Part shown: one piece after another, positions 37,752 to 45,709 of the stretch
How positions within the stretch are numbered: position 1 is the first letter of the stretch
How the letters are laid out: each line of letters begins with the position of its first letter
Assembly: GCF_001712795.1 (NCBI RefSeq)
Contig: NZ_KV757603.1
Span: 63,051 to 127,050 of the forward strand
Source of the DNA: Nostoc sp. KVJ20
Lineage (GTDB): Bacteria; Cyanobacteriota; Cyanobacteriia; Cyanobacteriales; Nostocaceae
Direction of reading: 5' to 3'
Length of the DNA: 64,000 nt
Notes under the pieces: model-generated
Database searches by the model: none
What the model saw: the letters and a program-made list of their open reading frames with translations, nothing else
Told to the model about the DNA's origin: nothing
Translations under genes and position numbers: made by a program

Positions 37752-38684
37752 TCAATTTCCTCAAAAATTGGCAGCACTTACAGGTTTGAGGTTTGTTGTA
37801 TCAAGTCCGGTTAATTACTTGTAATTCAAAACTCCCTGCGTCTCCGCATCAGTTTTAATTATTAGTATTTTCTCGGTTTGATATTATACTTTTGCTGCCC
37901 TCACAACCCTCAAAAGGCGCTACTGATAATAAAAATCGCAAATCTGAGCTTCTAAGTTAAATAGCTATTGGCGCTCTTAAGAGCGTTTCCACGGCTGATT
38001 ATTCCAGAACGGCTGCATATCGTTTAAGCAATTAAATCAACCGTCCGTGGTTGATTTGTGATGCAATACCTCAATTAAGAGAGTTCTGAGTTGAAAGTTC
38101 TAAATCCTGAGTGAGCATTTTAACTCAGGACGCTTCATTTGATAGTAACCTACTGAATTCGTGAAGAAAAAGAAACTATTTCTATTTTCCATTCCCCGGA
38201 TTTATCTTAGGGTTATACTCAGCAGCGCCAGTTGCTACCCTGCCTTGAGCCGCTCTAGCCTAAGACAAGCCGCGCTTTGCGCGTCTGTGAAAGTCTACAA
38301 GTCGGCATAACCGACAGCAGTTGCTTTAACTCTAAAAAGTAATGCACTAGCTCTTAGGCACTACGTGGATTAGACATTCAGCAGTTGTTTCAAAAGCATG
38401 AATTTGGAGAAGCTAACCGAGCCTGCTGTTAGTTACTGATTCACAAGGTAGCTATAGAGAGAGTGTGCATTCTTTAATCTGCTTTTTGTTTGTCTGGGAT
38501 AAAATCCTAGAAGTTGCACTCTAATATCTTTGCTTTCGCCCCCTGAATACCAGGGTAGTGAACCAGCTAATTCAATGCAGCGCCAGAAAATTTCTCTTCA
38601 ACCCATTCTAACGCAACCTTGCTAAAAATCAATTCATATTAAATGCAATGTTAGGACAACTACTAGCAAGTTGCCCTACAGGGA
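37752..38684. other. Long rne upstream region with hairpins
   Basis: No gene in 933 bp. Since rne is read leftward, this is its promoter and probable long 5' leader. It contains CGCTCTTAAGAGCG (about 37972-37985), AATCAACC/GGTTGATT (about 38036-38058) and TCCTGAGT/ACTCAGGA (38105-38112 with 38123-38130). A common dispersed Nostoc sequence, CCGCGCTTTGCGCG, lies near 38270. Long, structured rne leaders are known in other bacteria as sites of autoregulation. Confidence 0.55.
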
Positions 38685-41411
38685 TTATACCCCTAAAATT
38701 AGCCGATTGCGGTGGATGTGTAGGAGTTGGAATTCTACATTAGCCACTGTCTCTAGCATAAACAGAATTTGTTCAGGACGCAACAGCAAACCGTCCTGGC
38801 GATAGCTACCTAGATAACGGATCACAGATGACATAGATTCTGCTTTGCTATTGGAGGTTTCTACTAATTCCAGTTCAAATAAGCGATCGCGCAGATTTAT
38901 TAACTGGCTCTTGCCTGACTTAGTTATTTGCTCGTACCAAAGTTCCTCTTTCGCTTTGATTGTATCAATCCAGTTTTGCCATTGTATGGGTGTTGTTTCT
39001 GCAAGTGCTGCTACAGTAATCAAATACTCTGCGGACTCTAGCAGTTGGGTAGCGGCACTAGCTTTTAAATCTATCTGCTCCACATTATATATAGGTATGT
39101 CTGTGGGCATTTCACGAGCCAACTGTTCTTGGAAAGTATCAATTTCCATTGGCACAGTTAACTCAAAATCTGCAATTTCACCGCTGCTAGTAGCCCCTAA
39201 AGCCAAAGCAGTTGCTAGAGAAATCCGCGGCATTGGATGAAATCCACCAGTGAAAGCGATTGGTAAACCTGCTCGTCGCACAACTCGATCAAACAGACGG
39301 ATTAAATCTAAGTGGCTCATCAAAGCCATGTCACCCTGTTTACCAAACCAAAGCCGCAGTCTTTGCGCCTTAGTTGTGTTGGGGACAAACTCACCAGCGA
39401 ATTGTGGGATAGCAGGTGATTCAATCACGATGTTATGCCCAAAGTCGATGCCACAGACGCCACAGTGAGAACAACCTTCAAAGGAGCAATCGGGTACAAT
39501 TGCAGCTTCTAAGGCACGTTGCAAGTCTTCTTGGAGCCACTTTTTGTCAATCCCGGTATCAATATGATCCCAAGGCAGGGGAATATCGAGGGAGTGGGGA
39601 GAGACGCGATTAATTGTGTCTGTACTAGGGAGTGAGGAGTTAGGAGTTAAGAATTGGGCATTTTCCGCATCTTTCGATCTCTTCTGCTCTTGGACATGAA
39701 ATAAATTCCATTCGCCATTCTCTATTTGACGGTATTTCCAATCTAGATCGGCTTGGGCGATCGCAGTCTCCCAAGCACTAAAAGCTTGATCTAAATTTTC
39801 ATACCAGGAATCCATCCCTGCACCCAATTCCCAGGCACGGCGGACGACTTTGCTCAAATTGCGATCGCCTCGTCCCACAAAATCTTCCATTGCCGAAATG
39901 CGGACATCAGTAAAATTTACCTTCACTGCCTTGATTCGGCGGAATTCTTGCCGTAACAAGTTTTGTTTACGCTTAAATTCAGCGGTAGAAACTGAGTGCC
40001 ACTGGAATGGTGTATGGGGCTTGGGCGTAAAGTTAGAAATTGTCAGGTTAAAGTTTAGGGGTTTTCTACCCTTACCTCGACATTCTCGCTGTAGCCAGCT
40101 TACTGTTTCGGCAATGCCCAAAACATCAGCATCCGTCTCACCCGGCAAGCCAATCATAAAATACAACTTTATTTTATCCCAGCCTTGCTCCCAAGCGGTT
40201 TTTACTCCCCGCAACAATTCTTCATTCGTCAAACCCTTATTTACGATGTCTCGCATCCGCTGAGTACCAGCTTCTGGAGCAAAAGTTAGTCCACCTTGGC
40301 GCGTACCTCCAAGGATGTTGGCAATATTCTCATCAAATCTGTCTACCCGTTGGCTTGGTAGAGTCAGAGAAATGTTTTCATTTTTTAAGCGATTTTTGAT
40401 TTCCATCCCCACTGCTGGTAGGGACAAATAATCAGAACAACTCAGAGATAGTAGAGAAAACTCATTGTAACCAGTTGCCCGCATTCCCTGTTCAATTGCT
40501 TCTACAACCTTATCGGGTTCTACATCCCGTGCTGGTCGAGTCAGCATTCCTGGTTGACAGAAGCGACAGCCACGAGTGCAACCACGTCGAATCTCAATGG
40601 TTAAACGGTCATGCACCGTTTCTACATAAGGAACTAAACCAATGGAATATGCTGGTATGGGAGTTGCCACCCTTCGCAGAATTCGCTTCGGCACATCTAG
40701 GCGACAAGGATGAACTGAGCCATCCTTTGCCATGTCGTAAAACTGAGGCACATATACGCCTGGTATCTGTGCCAAATCCAGTAACAGATGTTCTCGACTT
40801 AATCCTGCTTGTTTGCCTTCTTCCAATACCAAACCAATTTCTGGCAGTAGTTCCTCTCCATCTCCAAGGGCGATAAAGTCGAAAAAGTCAGCGTAAGGTT
40901 CAGGATTTGATGTCGCTGTTTGCCCACCAGCGAAAATCAACGGAAATGAGGACTGGGTATCGGTAGATTCCCTACCCCCCTGCCCCTCTGCTCCTCTACT
41001 CCCCTGCCTCTCTCTCCACGTCAAGGGAATTCCAGCCAAATTCAACATTTCGAGGATATTAGTTGCACCCAGTTCGTAACTGAGGCTAAAGCCTAAAATG
41101 TCAAATTCTGTTAGCGATCGCTTTGACTCTACCGCAAACAATGGCGTATTAGTTTCGCGTAGTTTGTCTGCCAGGTCTTTTCCTGGGAGGTAGGCGCGAT
41201 CGCACAATTGACGTGGTTGGGCATTCAAAATGTTATAAAGGATGATGTGCCCTAAATTAGATGCACCGACTTCATACACTTCTGGGTATGTTAAAACCCA
41301 ATGTATTGCTGTCGTATCCCAAGGTTTATGTACTGCTAACAGCTCGTTACCCAAGTAACGAGCTGGTTTTGAAATACCCGACGTTATTAATCTTTCAACT
41401 GCAACAACCAC
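38685..41411 (-). CDS. Fused B12-binding-like radical SAM protein with DUF2344 domain
   Basis: A 908-residue fusion. N-terminal part (about 30-260) resembles the B12-binding domain of radical SAM enzymes, including the FDILGFSLSYELGATNILEM block. The radical SAM core has RRGCTRGCRFCQPG near residue 275-287 (CxxxCxxC) and SWLQRECRGKGRKPLNFNLT. From about residue 690 the DUF2344 domain follows (LRLWFGKQGDMALMSHLDLI, FTGGFHPMPRISLATALALG). This corresponds to the TIGR03960/TIGR03936 pair known in many bacteria near rne/rng; RNA modification is suspected for this family but not established here. Two low-complexity insertions lie at about 135-155 and 580-600 (see findings). Confidence 0.9.
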   Translation of the reverse strand: MVVAVERLITSGISKPARYLGNELLAVHKPWDTTAIHWVLTYPEVYEVGASNLGHIILYNILNAQPRQLCDRAYLPGKDLADKLRETNTPLFAVESKRSLTEFDILGFSLSYELGATNILEMLNLAGIPLTWRERQGSRGAEGQGGRESTDTQSSFPLIFAGGQTATSNPEPYADFFDFIALGDGEELLPEIGLVLEEGKQAGLSREHLLLDLAQIPGVYVPQFYDMAKDGSVHPCRLDVPKRILRRVATPIPAYSIGLVPYVETVHDRLTIEIRRGCTRGCRFCQPGMLTRPARDVEPDKVVEAIEQGMRATGYNEFSLLSLSCSDYLSLPAVGMEIKNRLKNENISLTLPSQRVDRFDENIANILGGTRQGGLTFAPEAGTQRMRDIVNKGLTNEELLRGVKTAWEQGWDKIKLYFMIGLPGETDADVLGIAETVSWLQRECRGKGRKPLNFNLTISNFTPKPHTPFQWHSVSTAEFKRKQNLLRQEFRRIKAVKVNFTDVRISAMEDFVGRGDRNLSKVVRRAWELGAGMDSWYENLDQAFSAWETAIAQADLDWKYRQIENGEWNLFHVQEQKRSKDAENAQFLTPNSSLPSTDTINRVSPHSLDIPLPWDHIDTGIDKKWLQEDLQRALEAAIVPDCSFEGCSHCGVCGIDFGHNIVIESPAIPQFAGEFVPNTTKAQRLRLWFGKQGDMALMSHLDLIRLFDRVVRRAGLPIAFTGGFHPMPRISLATALALGATSSGEIADFELTVPMEIDTFQEQLAREMPTDIPIYNVEQIDLKASAATQLLESAEYLITVAALAETTPIQWQNWIDTIKAKEELWYEQITKSGKSQLINLRDRLFELELVETSNSKAESMSSVIRYLGSYRQDGLLLRPEQILFMLETVANVEFQLLHIHRNRLILGV
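39625..39660. repeat. STRR-like insertion inside the radical SAM gene
   Basis: GGGAGTGAGGAGTTAGGAG followed by TTAAGAATTGGGC matches the intergenic heptamer families of this genome. It encodes a polar segment (NAQFLTPNSSLPST) between conserved blocks, in frame. Confidence 0.75.
40972..41025. repeat. C-rich low-complexity insertion inside the radical SAM gene
   Basis: Plus-strand units such as CCCCTGCCCCTCTGCTCCTC and ACTCCCCTGCCTCTCTC encode RERQGSRGAEGQGGREST in the reverse direction. Sequence of this type occurs between genes in this window (51772-51795). Confidence 0.75.
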
Positions 41412-41561
41412 TGTGCTATCTTCTAGCTACCTTAATTACAGCTACTCAATCCCAACCTTAGCATTGAATTAGGTCTTCTAACAGAGTTTATCGTTGCAAC
41501 TTACAACTCCTTTACATAAACTCCACTTAAATTTCCCGAACCTTTGTGATTTTACATAAAT

Positions 41562-41891
41562 TTATATTTGGGCCAACTCGGCTTCACCGTCTAATATTTC
41601 AAATACCCTATCGAGTTGCGTCAGTTCAAAAATAATTCTAATTGTTGGAGCAACAGCGCAAAGCTGGCAACTCCGTCCTAAAGTAAGAGCCAGCTTGTGT
41701 GTAGATAACAATGCCATCAACCCCGCACTGTCTAAGGATTCTACTGCTGCTAGGTCTACTACCAAGATGGAAATACCATTTTGTGCCAACGCTGTGGTCA
41801 TATCTCGTTCAAATTCCAAGGCGTTTGCAGCATTCAAACACCCTTGGGGGCGAATAACTGCAATCTTGGGATAGTTAAGCACTGCTTGCAT
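41562..41891 (-). CDS. STAS domain protein (anti-sigma factor antagonist type)
   Basis: A 109-residue single STAS domain. The conserved phosphorylatable serine lies in VESLDSAGLMALLSTHKLAL, after the VVDLAAV strand. The family works in partner-switching with Rsb/SpoIIAB-type kinases to control sigma factors or other regulators; no kinase is adjacent. GGATG lies about 8 bases before the ATG. The upstream region is shared with a divergent small gene that has a CRP-like site. Confidence 0.9.
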   Translation of the reverse strand: MQAVLNYPKIAVIRPQGCLNAANALEFERDMTTALAQNGISILVVDLAAVESLDSAGLMALLSTHKLALTLGRSCQLCAVAPTIRIIFELTQLDRVFEILDGEAELAQI

Positions 41892-42363
41892 AGTTACATC
41901 CTGTTGAGAATTGTCGAAGCGTCAAGCTAAAGATTATTTGAACATAAACTCTATTTTGTTGCATCGACCATACGTCTTAGCTCTCTTTGCTGAATCTTTA
42001 TTGGTTTAGTATGTCTGTTTAAAGATTGTTATAATTCCAGGTTAAAATGTGTTTATATATACTTTTTTTTTATCTCAGTTCAAAAACAATCAACTATAGA
42101 CAGCCATAGAGCAGACAAATTATCAGTAACTATGCTGAGAAACCTTGCCTAGTCTATAACTAGAGCTAATTTAGCCAAGTCTTAACGGTAGGTTAAATCT
42201 CCCACTTTAGCGTTGCTAATGGTATACCGGAAAGTCATAGCGAATTATCTATCTAACTAATTAAATTGTGATATATATCACTAGCAAGTTAGTATTTGGA
42301 TCACTCTTTATACTGAGACTGATCTGGGATGATTAGTATCATATTACAGTTGGGTTATTACTT
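41892..42363. other. Divergent region between STAS gene and small gene
   Basis: A 472-bp AT-rich spacer that holds a T9 run near 42064-42072 and the CRP-like palindrome at 42267-42282. No further gene was recognised. Confidence 0.6.
42267..42282. promoter_or_regulatory. CRP-type binding site
   Basis: TGTGA-TATATA-TCACT matches the cAMP receptor consensus TGTGA-N6-TCACA with one change. The inner 14 bases GTGATATATATCAC are a perfect palindrome. It lies about 82 bases before the ATG of the small plus-strand gene. Cyanobacterial SyCRP1/AnCrpA recognise this consensus, so regulation by a CRP homologue is plausible. Confidence 0.6.
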
Positions 42364-42564
42364 ATGAGAACTCAGTACGCTATTCGTAAATTGGTAGAAA
42401 AAGCTCTTGACATTAAAAAACTAACTCCTGAGATAGAAAATGAAATAAACTCAGAACTGACGGAACTTGGTTACATTTCTGATGTTGATTACGAAGCCTT
42501 AGAATTATTAATGGCAGAGATGGATGCTGGACGAGTCCAGTTGGTTCCTAGCCTGGGATTTTAA
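42364..42564 (+). CDS. Small hypothetical acidic protein
   Basis: A 66-residue protein, MRTQYAIRKLVEKALDIKKL in the first part and then an acidic helical segment (LMAEMDAGRVQL near the end). It has no membrane segment or recognisable motif. The codon use and the helix pattern look genuine. It ends seven bases before the IS982 element, and the C-terminus could therefore have been trimmed, although the reading frame stops normally outside the IS. A CRP-like site lies upstream. I cannot assign a function. Confidence 0.65.
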   Translation: MRTQYAIRKLVEKALDIKKLTPEIENEINSELTELGYISDVDYEALELLMAEMDAGRVQLVPSLGF

Positions 42565-42570
42565 AATAAT

Positions 42571-43574
42571 TTACGCCTAATGTGAATTAAATAGGTTGAG
42601 ACTGAAAAGTGAGAACATTGATGCCAAAACGGCGACGAAGCAATAGACGTAGAGTGTGAGAAGCAATTTTGGCAGCAATATGAACACAGAAGCCATCAAC
42701 AGTCTTGTTGAGTAAGCGTTCCGGATTACGACCAGTATTTTGAATTTCGTGAAAAACACCTTCGACGCGCTGGCGAACACGGCTAATAAAACGGTTCAAA
42801 GTATGAGAATGTTGAAGATGCTGGTTTTCGCGCTTGAGTGTCCAGATGCGATTCCCCGTGCGTCGAGTGATCATAGCCTGCCAGTCAGCAGAAATAAAAC
42901 CCTTATCCGCGTAAATATCACTATACTGAACCATCTCTAAAATACCTTCAGCCGCAACTCTTTCATCAGTATTAGCAGGAACTACGTCATAAGCAATAGG
43001 AATTCCATTCCACGTTGACAGCATCACTAGCTTGTAGCCAAAATAGCTCATAACTCTTGCAGCACACCGACCGGGGGCAGCATTGCCAGCGAAGTCACTA
43101 TATCGCTTGTCACGCTTGAGTCCCAATACAGGTAACGGTTTAGTGTCGAGGAGGAAATATTTTTCACCTTCCCCAACCAATTGCTCCACCCAACTACGGC
43201 GTAAGTTTTCTAACATCCCATCCAATTGCCGTAACCGCCGATTAAATTGGCTTTGGTCAAGTAAATTCGGAAACCACTCTCTGTAATTTCCCCTGATGAA
43301 ACCGAGAAACTGCGTTTCTTCCGGAAACGGCACATAATCCATGACTAGTGCTAGTGTCATAATTTCGCTATCACTCATTCTGGCTTTCACACCTGGCTTT
43401 CCCACTGTTGTGTTTTTTACTTGCTTTTGATACCAATCATCTACGAGTACAAATATTGTTGTAATTAACGTTCCCAGGTCTATGCTATTCATGGGGGAAG
43501 TCTGATTTGATAAGTGTGGTAACTTTCATCTTCTTACTTCTCCCGCCTTTTTTCCTAATTCACATTAGGCGTAA
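42571..43574 (-). mobile_element. Intact IS982-family insertion sequence (about 1004 bp)
   Basis: Perfect 19-bp terminal inverted repeats: TTACGCCTAATGTGAATTA at 42571-42589 and its complement at 43556-43574. They bracket one full-length transposase on the minus strand. Length fits the IS982 family. No convincing target duplication is seen (flanks AAAATAAT and TTTGTAAT share only TAAT), so the exact ends or age remain uncertain. Confidence 0.88.
42587..43492 (-). CDS. IS982-family transposase
   Basis: A 301-residue DDE transposase. The N-terminal helical part has KARMSDSEIMTLALVMDYV. Catalytic residues are likely Asp116 (YFLLDTKPLPV), Asp196 (DIYADKGFIS) and Glu244 (RQRVEGVFHEI). The frame is complete with no stops, so the element may still be mobile. 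The stop lies inside the left terminal inverted repeat. Confidence 0.9.
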   Translation of the reverse strand: MNSIDLGTLITTIFVLVDDWYQKQVKNTTVGKPGVKARMSDSEIMTLALVMDYVPFPEETQFLGFIRGNYREWFPNLLDQSQFNRRLRQLDGMLENLRRSWVEQLVGEGEKYFLLDTKPLPVLGLKRDKRYSDFAGNAAPGRCAARVMSYFGYKLVMLSTWNGIPIAYDVVPANTDERVAAEGILEMVQYSDIYADKGFISADWQAMITRRTGNRIWTLKRENQHLQHSHTLNRFISRVRQRVEGVFHEIQNTGRNPERLLNKTVDGFCVHIAAKIASHTLRLLLRRRFGINVLTFQSQPI

Positions 43575-43868
43575 TTTGTAATTCGTAATTCGTCGTCATG
43601 ATGCTCTCTCTCTAAGAGAAGCTCTCGATAGCTTGCTTCTCTGTAAGGATAAGTAGACTCGCTACCGTTACGCTAACGTAATTAAGTTTTGTAATGGGGA
43701 TTGAAAAAGAGCCATGAAACTTGTTTATGACGAGAGATTCTTGACTTAAAAACTTTTCTATGAGGCTAATTATTTAAATATTTAAGGTGGCGTAAACTTT
43801 GATAATGAACCTCTACATCGTGCATTCATAGTAAATCGCCAGTCATTGCTAAGTAAAAAACTCAGCAC
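43575..43868. other. Repeat-rich spacer right of the IS
   Basis: Contains GTAATTCGTAATTCGTCGTC at 43578-43597, a CTCTCTAAGAGAAGCTCTCG stretch near 43611-43630, and the second copy of the 31-base dispersed repeat (43672-43702). No gene. Confidence 0.55.
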
Positions 43869-44231
43869 TTAGCACTCAGAACTATCTTGGTATGCTTGCC
43901 AAAGTTGGTGAATAAACTGATTGAGTTGCTGTTTGGCTACTGAGTCAGGTTCAGTTTTTGGTTCTTTTGCTAAAAGTTGGCTCAAGAAGGTAATCACTTC
44001 TGTATCTAAAGCTGGTCGAAATAAATTGGCAGGCCAAAGCAAGTCAGATGCATCTCGCAAATCGGTAATTAGCGGCGATTCTTGAGTCCACGTGACCATT
44101 AATAAAGGACGCACCCAGCACAGCTGGCGGGAAACTACAAATTGAATAACTTCTGCATACAGATTTCTGTCGCCATACTTTAAAGACACAATTTGTCCCG
44201 GTTGAAGAAAATCTAGGCTCATGTCTATCAT
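43869..44231 (-). CDS. Hypothetical cyanobacterial protein
   Basis: About 120 residues. It begins MIDMSLDFLQPGQIVSLKYG, suggesting a small beta-barrel (SH3-like) N-terminal half with LYAEVIQFVVSRQLCWVRPL, and continues with the block SDLLWPANLFRPALDTEVIT and an acidic helical C-terminus. I do not recognise a family with certainty. The open frame extends to 44267 with a Cys-rich MQNNPCPCPNC that looks non-native; ATG 44222 is another possible start. It is divergent from clpS by about 300 bases. Confidence 0.7.
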   Translation of the reverse strand: MIDMSLDFLQPGQIVSLKYGDRNLYAEVIQFVVSRQLCWVRPLLMVTWTQESPLITDLRDASDLLWPANLFRPALDTEVITFLSQLLAKEPKTEPDSVAKQQLNQFIHQLWQAYQDSSEC

Positions 44232-44527
44232 TATGCAGTTTGGGCAGGGGCAAGGATTATTTTGCAACTTCCTTAATCTTAAAAGTGAAAATGCGCTACG
44301 TTAAGGAAAGCTTCTGTAAAATTAGGGTAGCACTCTTATGGCAGCCATGTCTTAGACATCTGTCTCACAAGTGGCTACGCAAAACTAATACAACCAATCC
44401 CTGGCAGCAAAGAGTTTTCCTAGCATAGTATCTGAGCAGAAATACTATAGAATAGGTAAACGACTGTTAAGCGATCGCAAAACAGAGACTTTGTTGTAGT
44501 GAAGTAACGAGAAAAGAGCAAAGAGCC
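44232..44527. other. Spacer upstream of clpS
   Basis: A 62-codon open frame (44240-44428) is overlapped by the neighbouring gene and lacks any feature. A short inverted repeat, AGTATCTGAGCAGAAATACT, lies at 44428-44447. A HIP1 octamer is at 44472-44479. Confidence 0.45.
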
Positions 44528-44809
44528 GTGTCAGTTGAAACCATTCAAAAGCCTTCTACAACCCGCAAGCTCGCGCCTCGGTATCGCGTTTTGCTCCATA
44601 ACGACGACTACAACTCGATGGAGCATGTTGTGCAGTCACTAATCGCTACTGTACCAAGCCTTACCCAACCCCAAGCTGTTAGCATCATGATGGAAGCCCA
44701 TACTAACGGGCTAGCTTTAGTCATTACTTGCGCCCTGGAACACGCTGAGTTTTATTGCGAAACATTGAAAAGTCACGGTTTAAGTAGCACGATTGAACCT
44801 GATGAATAG
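44528..44809 (+). CDS. clpS: ATP-dependent Clp protease adaptor ClpS
   Basis: A 93-residue N-end-rule adaptor for ClpAP/ClpCP. Family features are RYRVLLHNDDYNSMEHVV (substrate pocket Asn-Asp-Asp) and IMMEAHTNGLALVITCALEHAEFYCETL, with the conserved Met and His. The start is GTG at 44528. Many cyanobacteria have two ClpS paralogues; which one this is cannot be decided. The CPBP gene follows 66 bases downstream beyond a TCATTGG array. Confidence 0.93.
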   Translation: MSVETIQKPSTTRKLAPRYRVLLHNDDYNSMEHVVQSLIATVPSLTQPQAVSIMMEAHTNGLALVITCALEHAEFYCETLKSHGLSSTIEPDE

Positions 44810-44836
44810 TCATTGGTCATTGGTCATTGGTCATTA
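44810..44836. repeat. TCATTGG heptamer array
   Basis: Almost four units directly after the clpS stop codon. Confidence 0.85.
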
Positions 44837-44875
44837 GTAGAAATATAGAGTATTGACTGGTGACTTAACATTGGT

Positions 44876-45709
44876 ATGAAAAAAAACCTTGTCCATTTAG
44901 CTGAACGCCCTGCCCCTATTAGGCTGGGTGCTTTTATTTTGACTTTACTGTTGCTATGGTTGCCATTTGCTACACCAATATACTTACTAGTGCATGATTC
45001 AAACTTAGAAAGTATATTGACTTTGGTATTGTTATATGCAATATTTATTTTTCTCCTGAGACTATGGGGTAAATATGTCTACCAGCAGCCCCAAATTCTG
45101 AGGCATTATGGCTTAGAATTCACGCGGCAAAACGGTGTGGATTTACTGCGTGGCTTGGCTCTGGGGATAATTAATATTCTGATACTTTTTGGGGTACAAA
45201 GTTTGTTGGGTTGGTTGGTGTGGCAACAACCGAAAGTTTTTTTGCTGAAAGTTGTTTTTGAGGGTTTACTTGTTGCTTTGGGCATCGGATTTGCTGAGGA
45301 ATTGTTATTCCGAGGCTGGTTGTTAGATGAGTTACAACGAGATTACAGTCTGCGTGTGGCACTGTGGACAGATGCAACTTCGTTTGCTACATTGCACTTT
45401 ATTAAACCCTTAGAGGCAATTATTCATACACTGCCGCAATTTCCAGCTTTAGTACTGCTGGGATTAACGCAAGTATGGGGAAAGCGTTGGCGGAGAGGAC
45501 GCTTGGGTTTTCCAATTGGTTTGCATGGTGGTTTAGTTTGGGGTTACTACATTATTAATGTAGGTAAATTAGTGAAATATTCTGGTCAAGTTCCTGATTG
45601 GGTAACTGGTGTGAATAATAATCCCCTACAAGGAGTGATGGGGGTGTTGTTAATGAGTGTACTAGCTTTGTGGATACGGGGGCGAACTGAGCGATCGCGT
45701 CATATATGA
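44876..45709 (+). CDS. CPBP family intramembrane metalloprotease
   Basis: A 277-residue membrane protein with about six to eight hydrophobic segments. The CPBP (Abi/CAAX protease-like) motifs are EELLFRG (Glu141, Glu142, Arg146), FATLHF (His174) and GLHGGLVWG near 229. It probably cleaves membrane substrates by a glutamate-dependent mechanism. Its stop overlaps the start of the pentapeptide lipoprotein gene by four bases (ATGA), so the two are translationally coupled, which hints that the lipoprotein is a partner or substrate. Confidence 0.9.
   Translation: MKKNLVHLAERPAPIRLGAFILTLLLLWLPFATPIYLLVHDSNLESILTLVLLYAIFIFLLRLWGKYVYQQPQILRHYGLEFTRQNGVDLLRGLALGIINILILFGVQSLLGWLVWQQPKVFLLKVVFEGLLVALGIGFAEELLFRGWLLDELQRDYSLRVALWTDATSFATLHFIKPLEAIIHTLPQFPALVLLGLTQVWGKRWRRGRLGFPIGLHGGLVWGYYIINVGKLVKYSGQVPDWVTGVNNNPLQGVMGVLLMSVLALWIRGRTERSRHI

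Noticed and set aside
44240..44428. 62-codon plus-strand frame before clpS
   Set aside because: Overlaps the start of the minus-strand gene and lacks a ribosome site or protein-like pattern.
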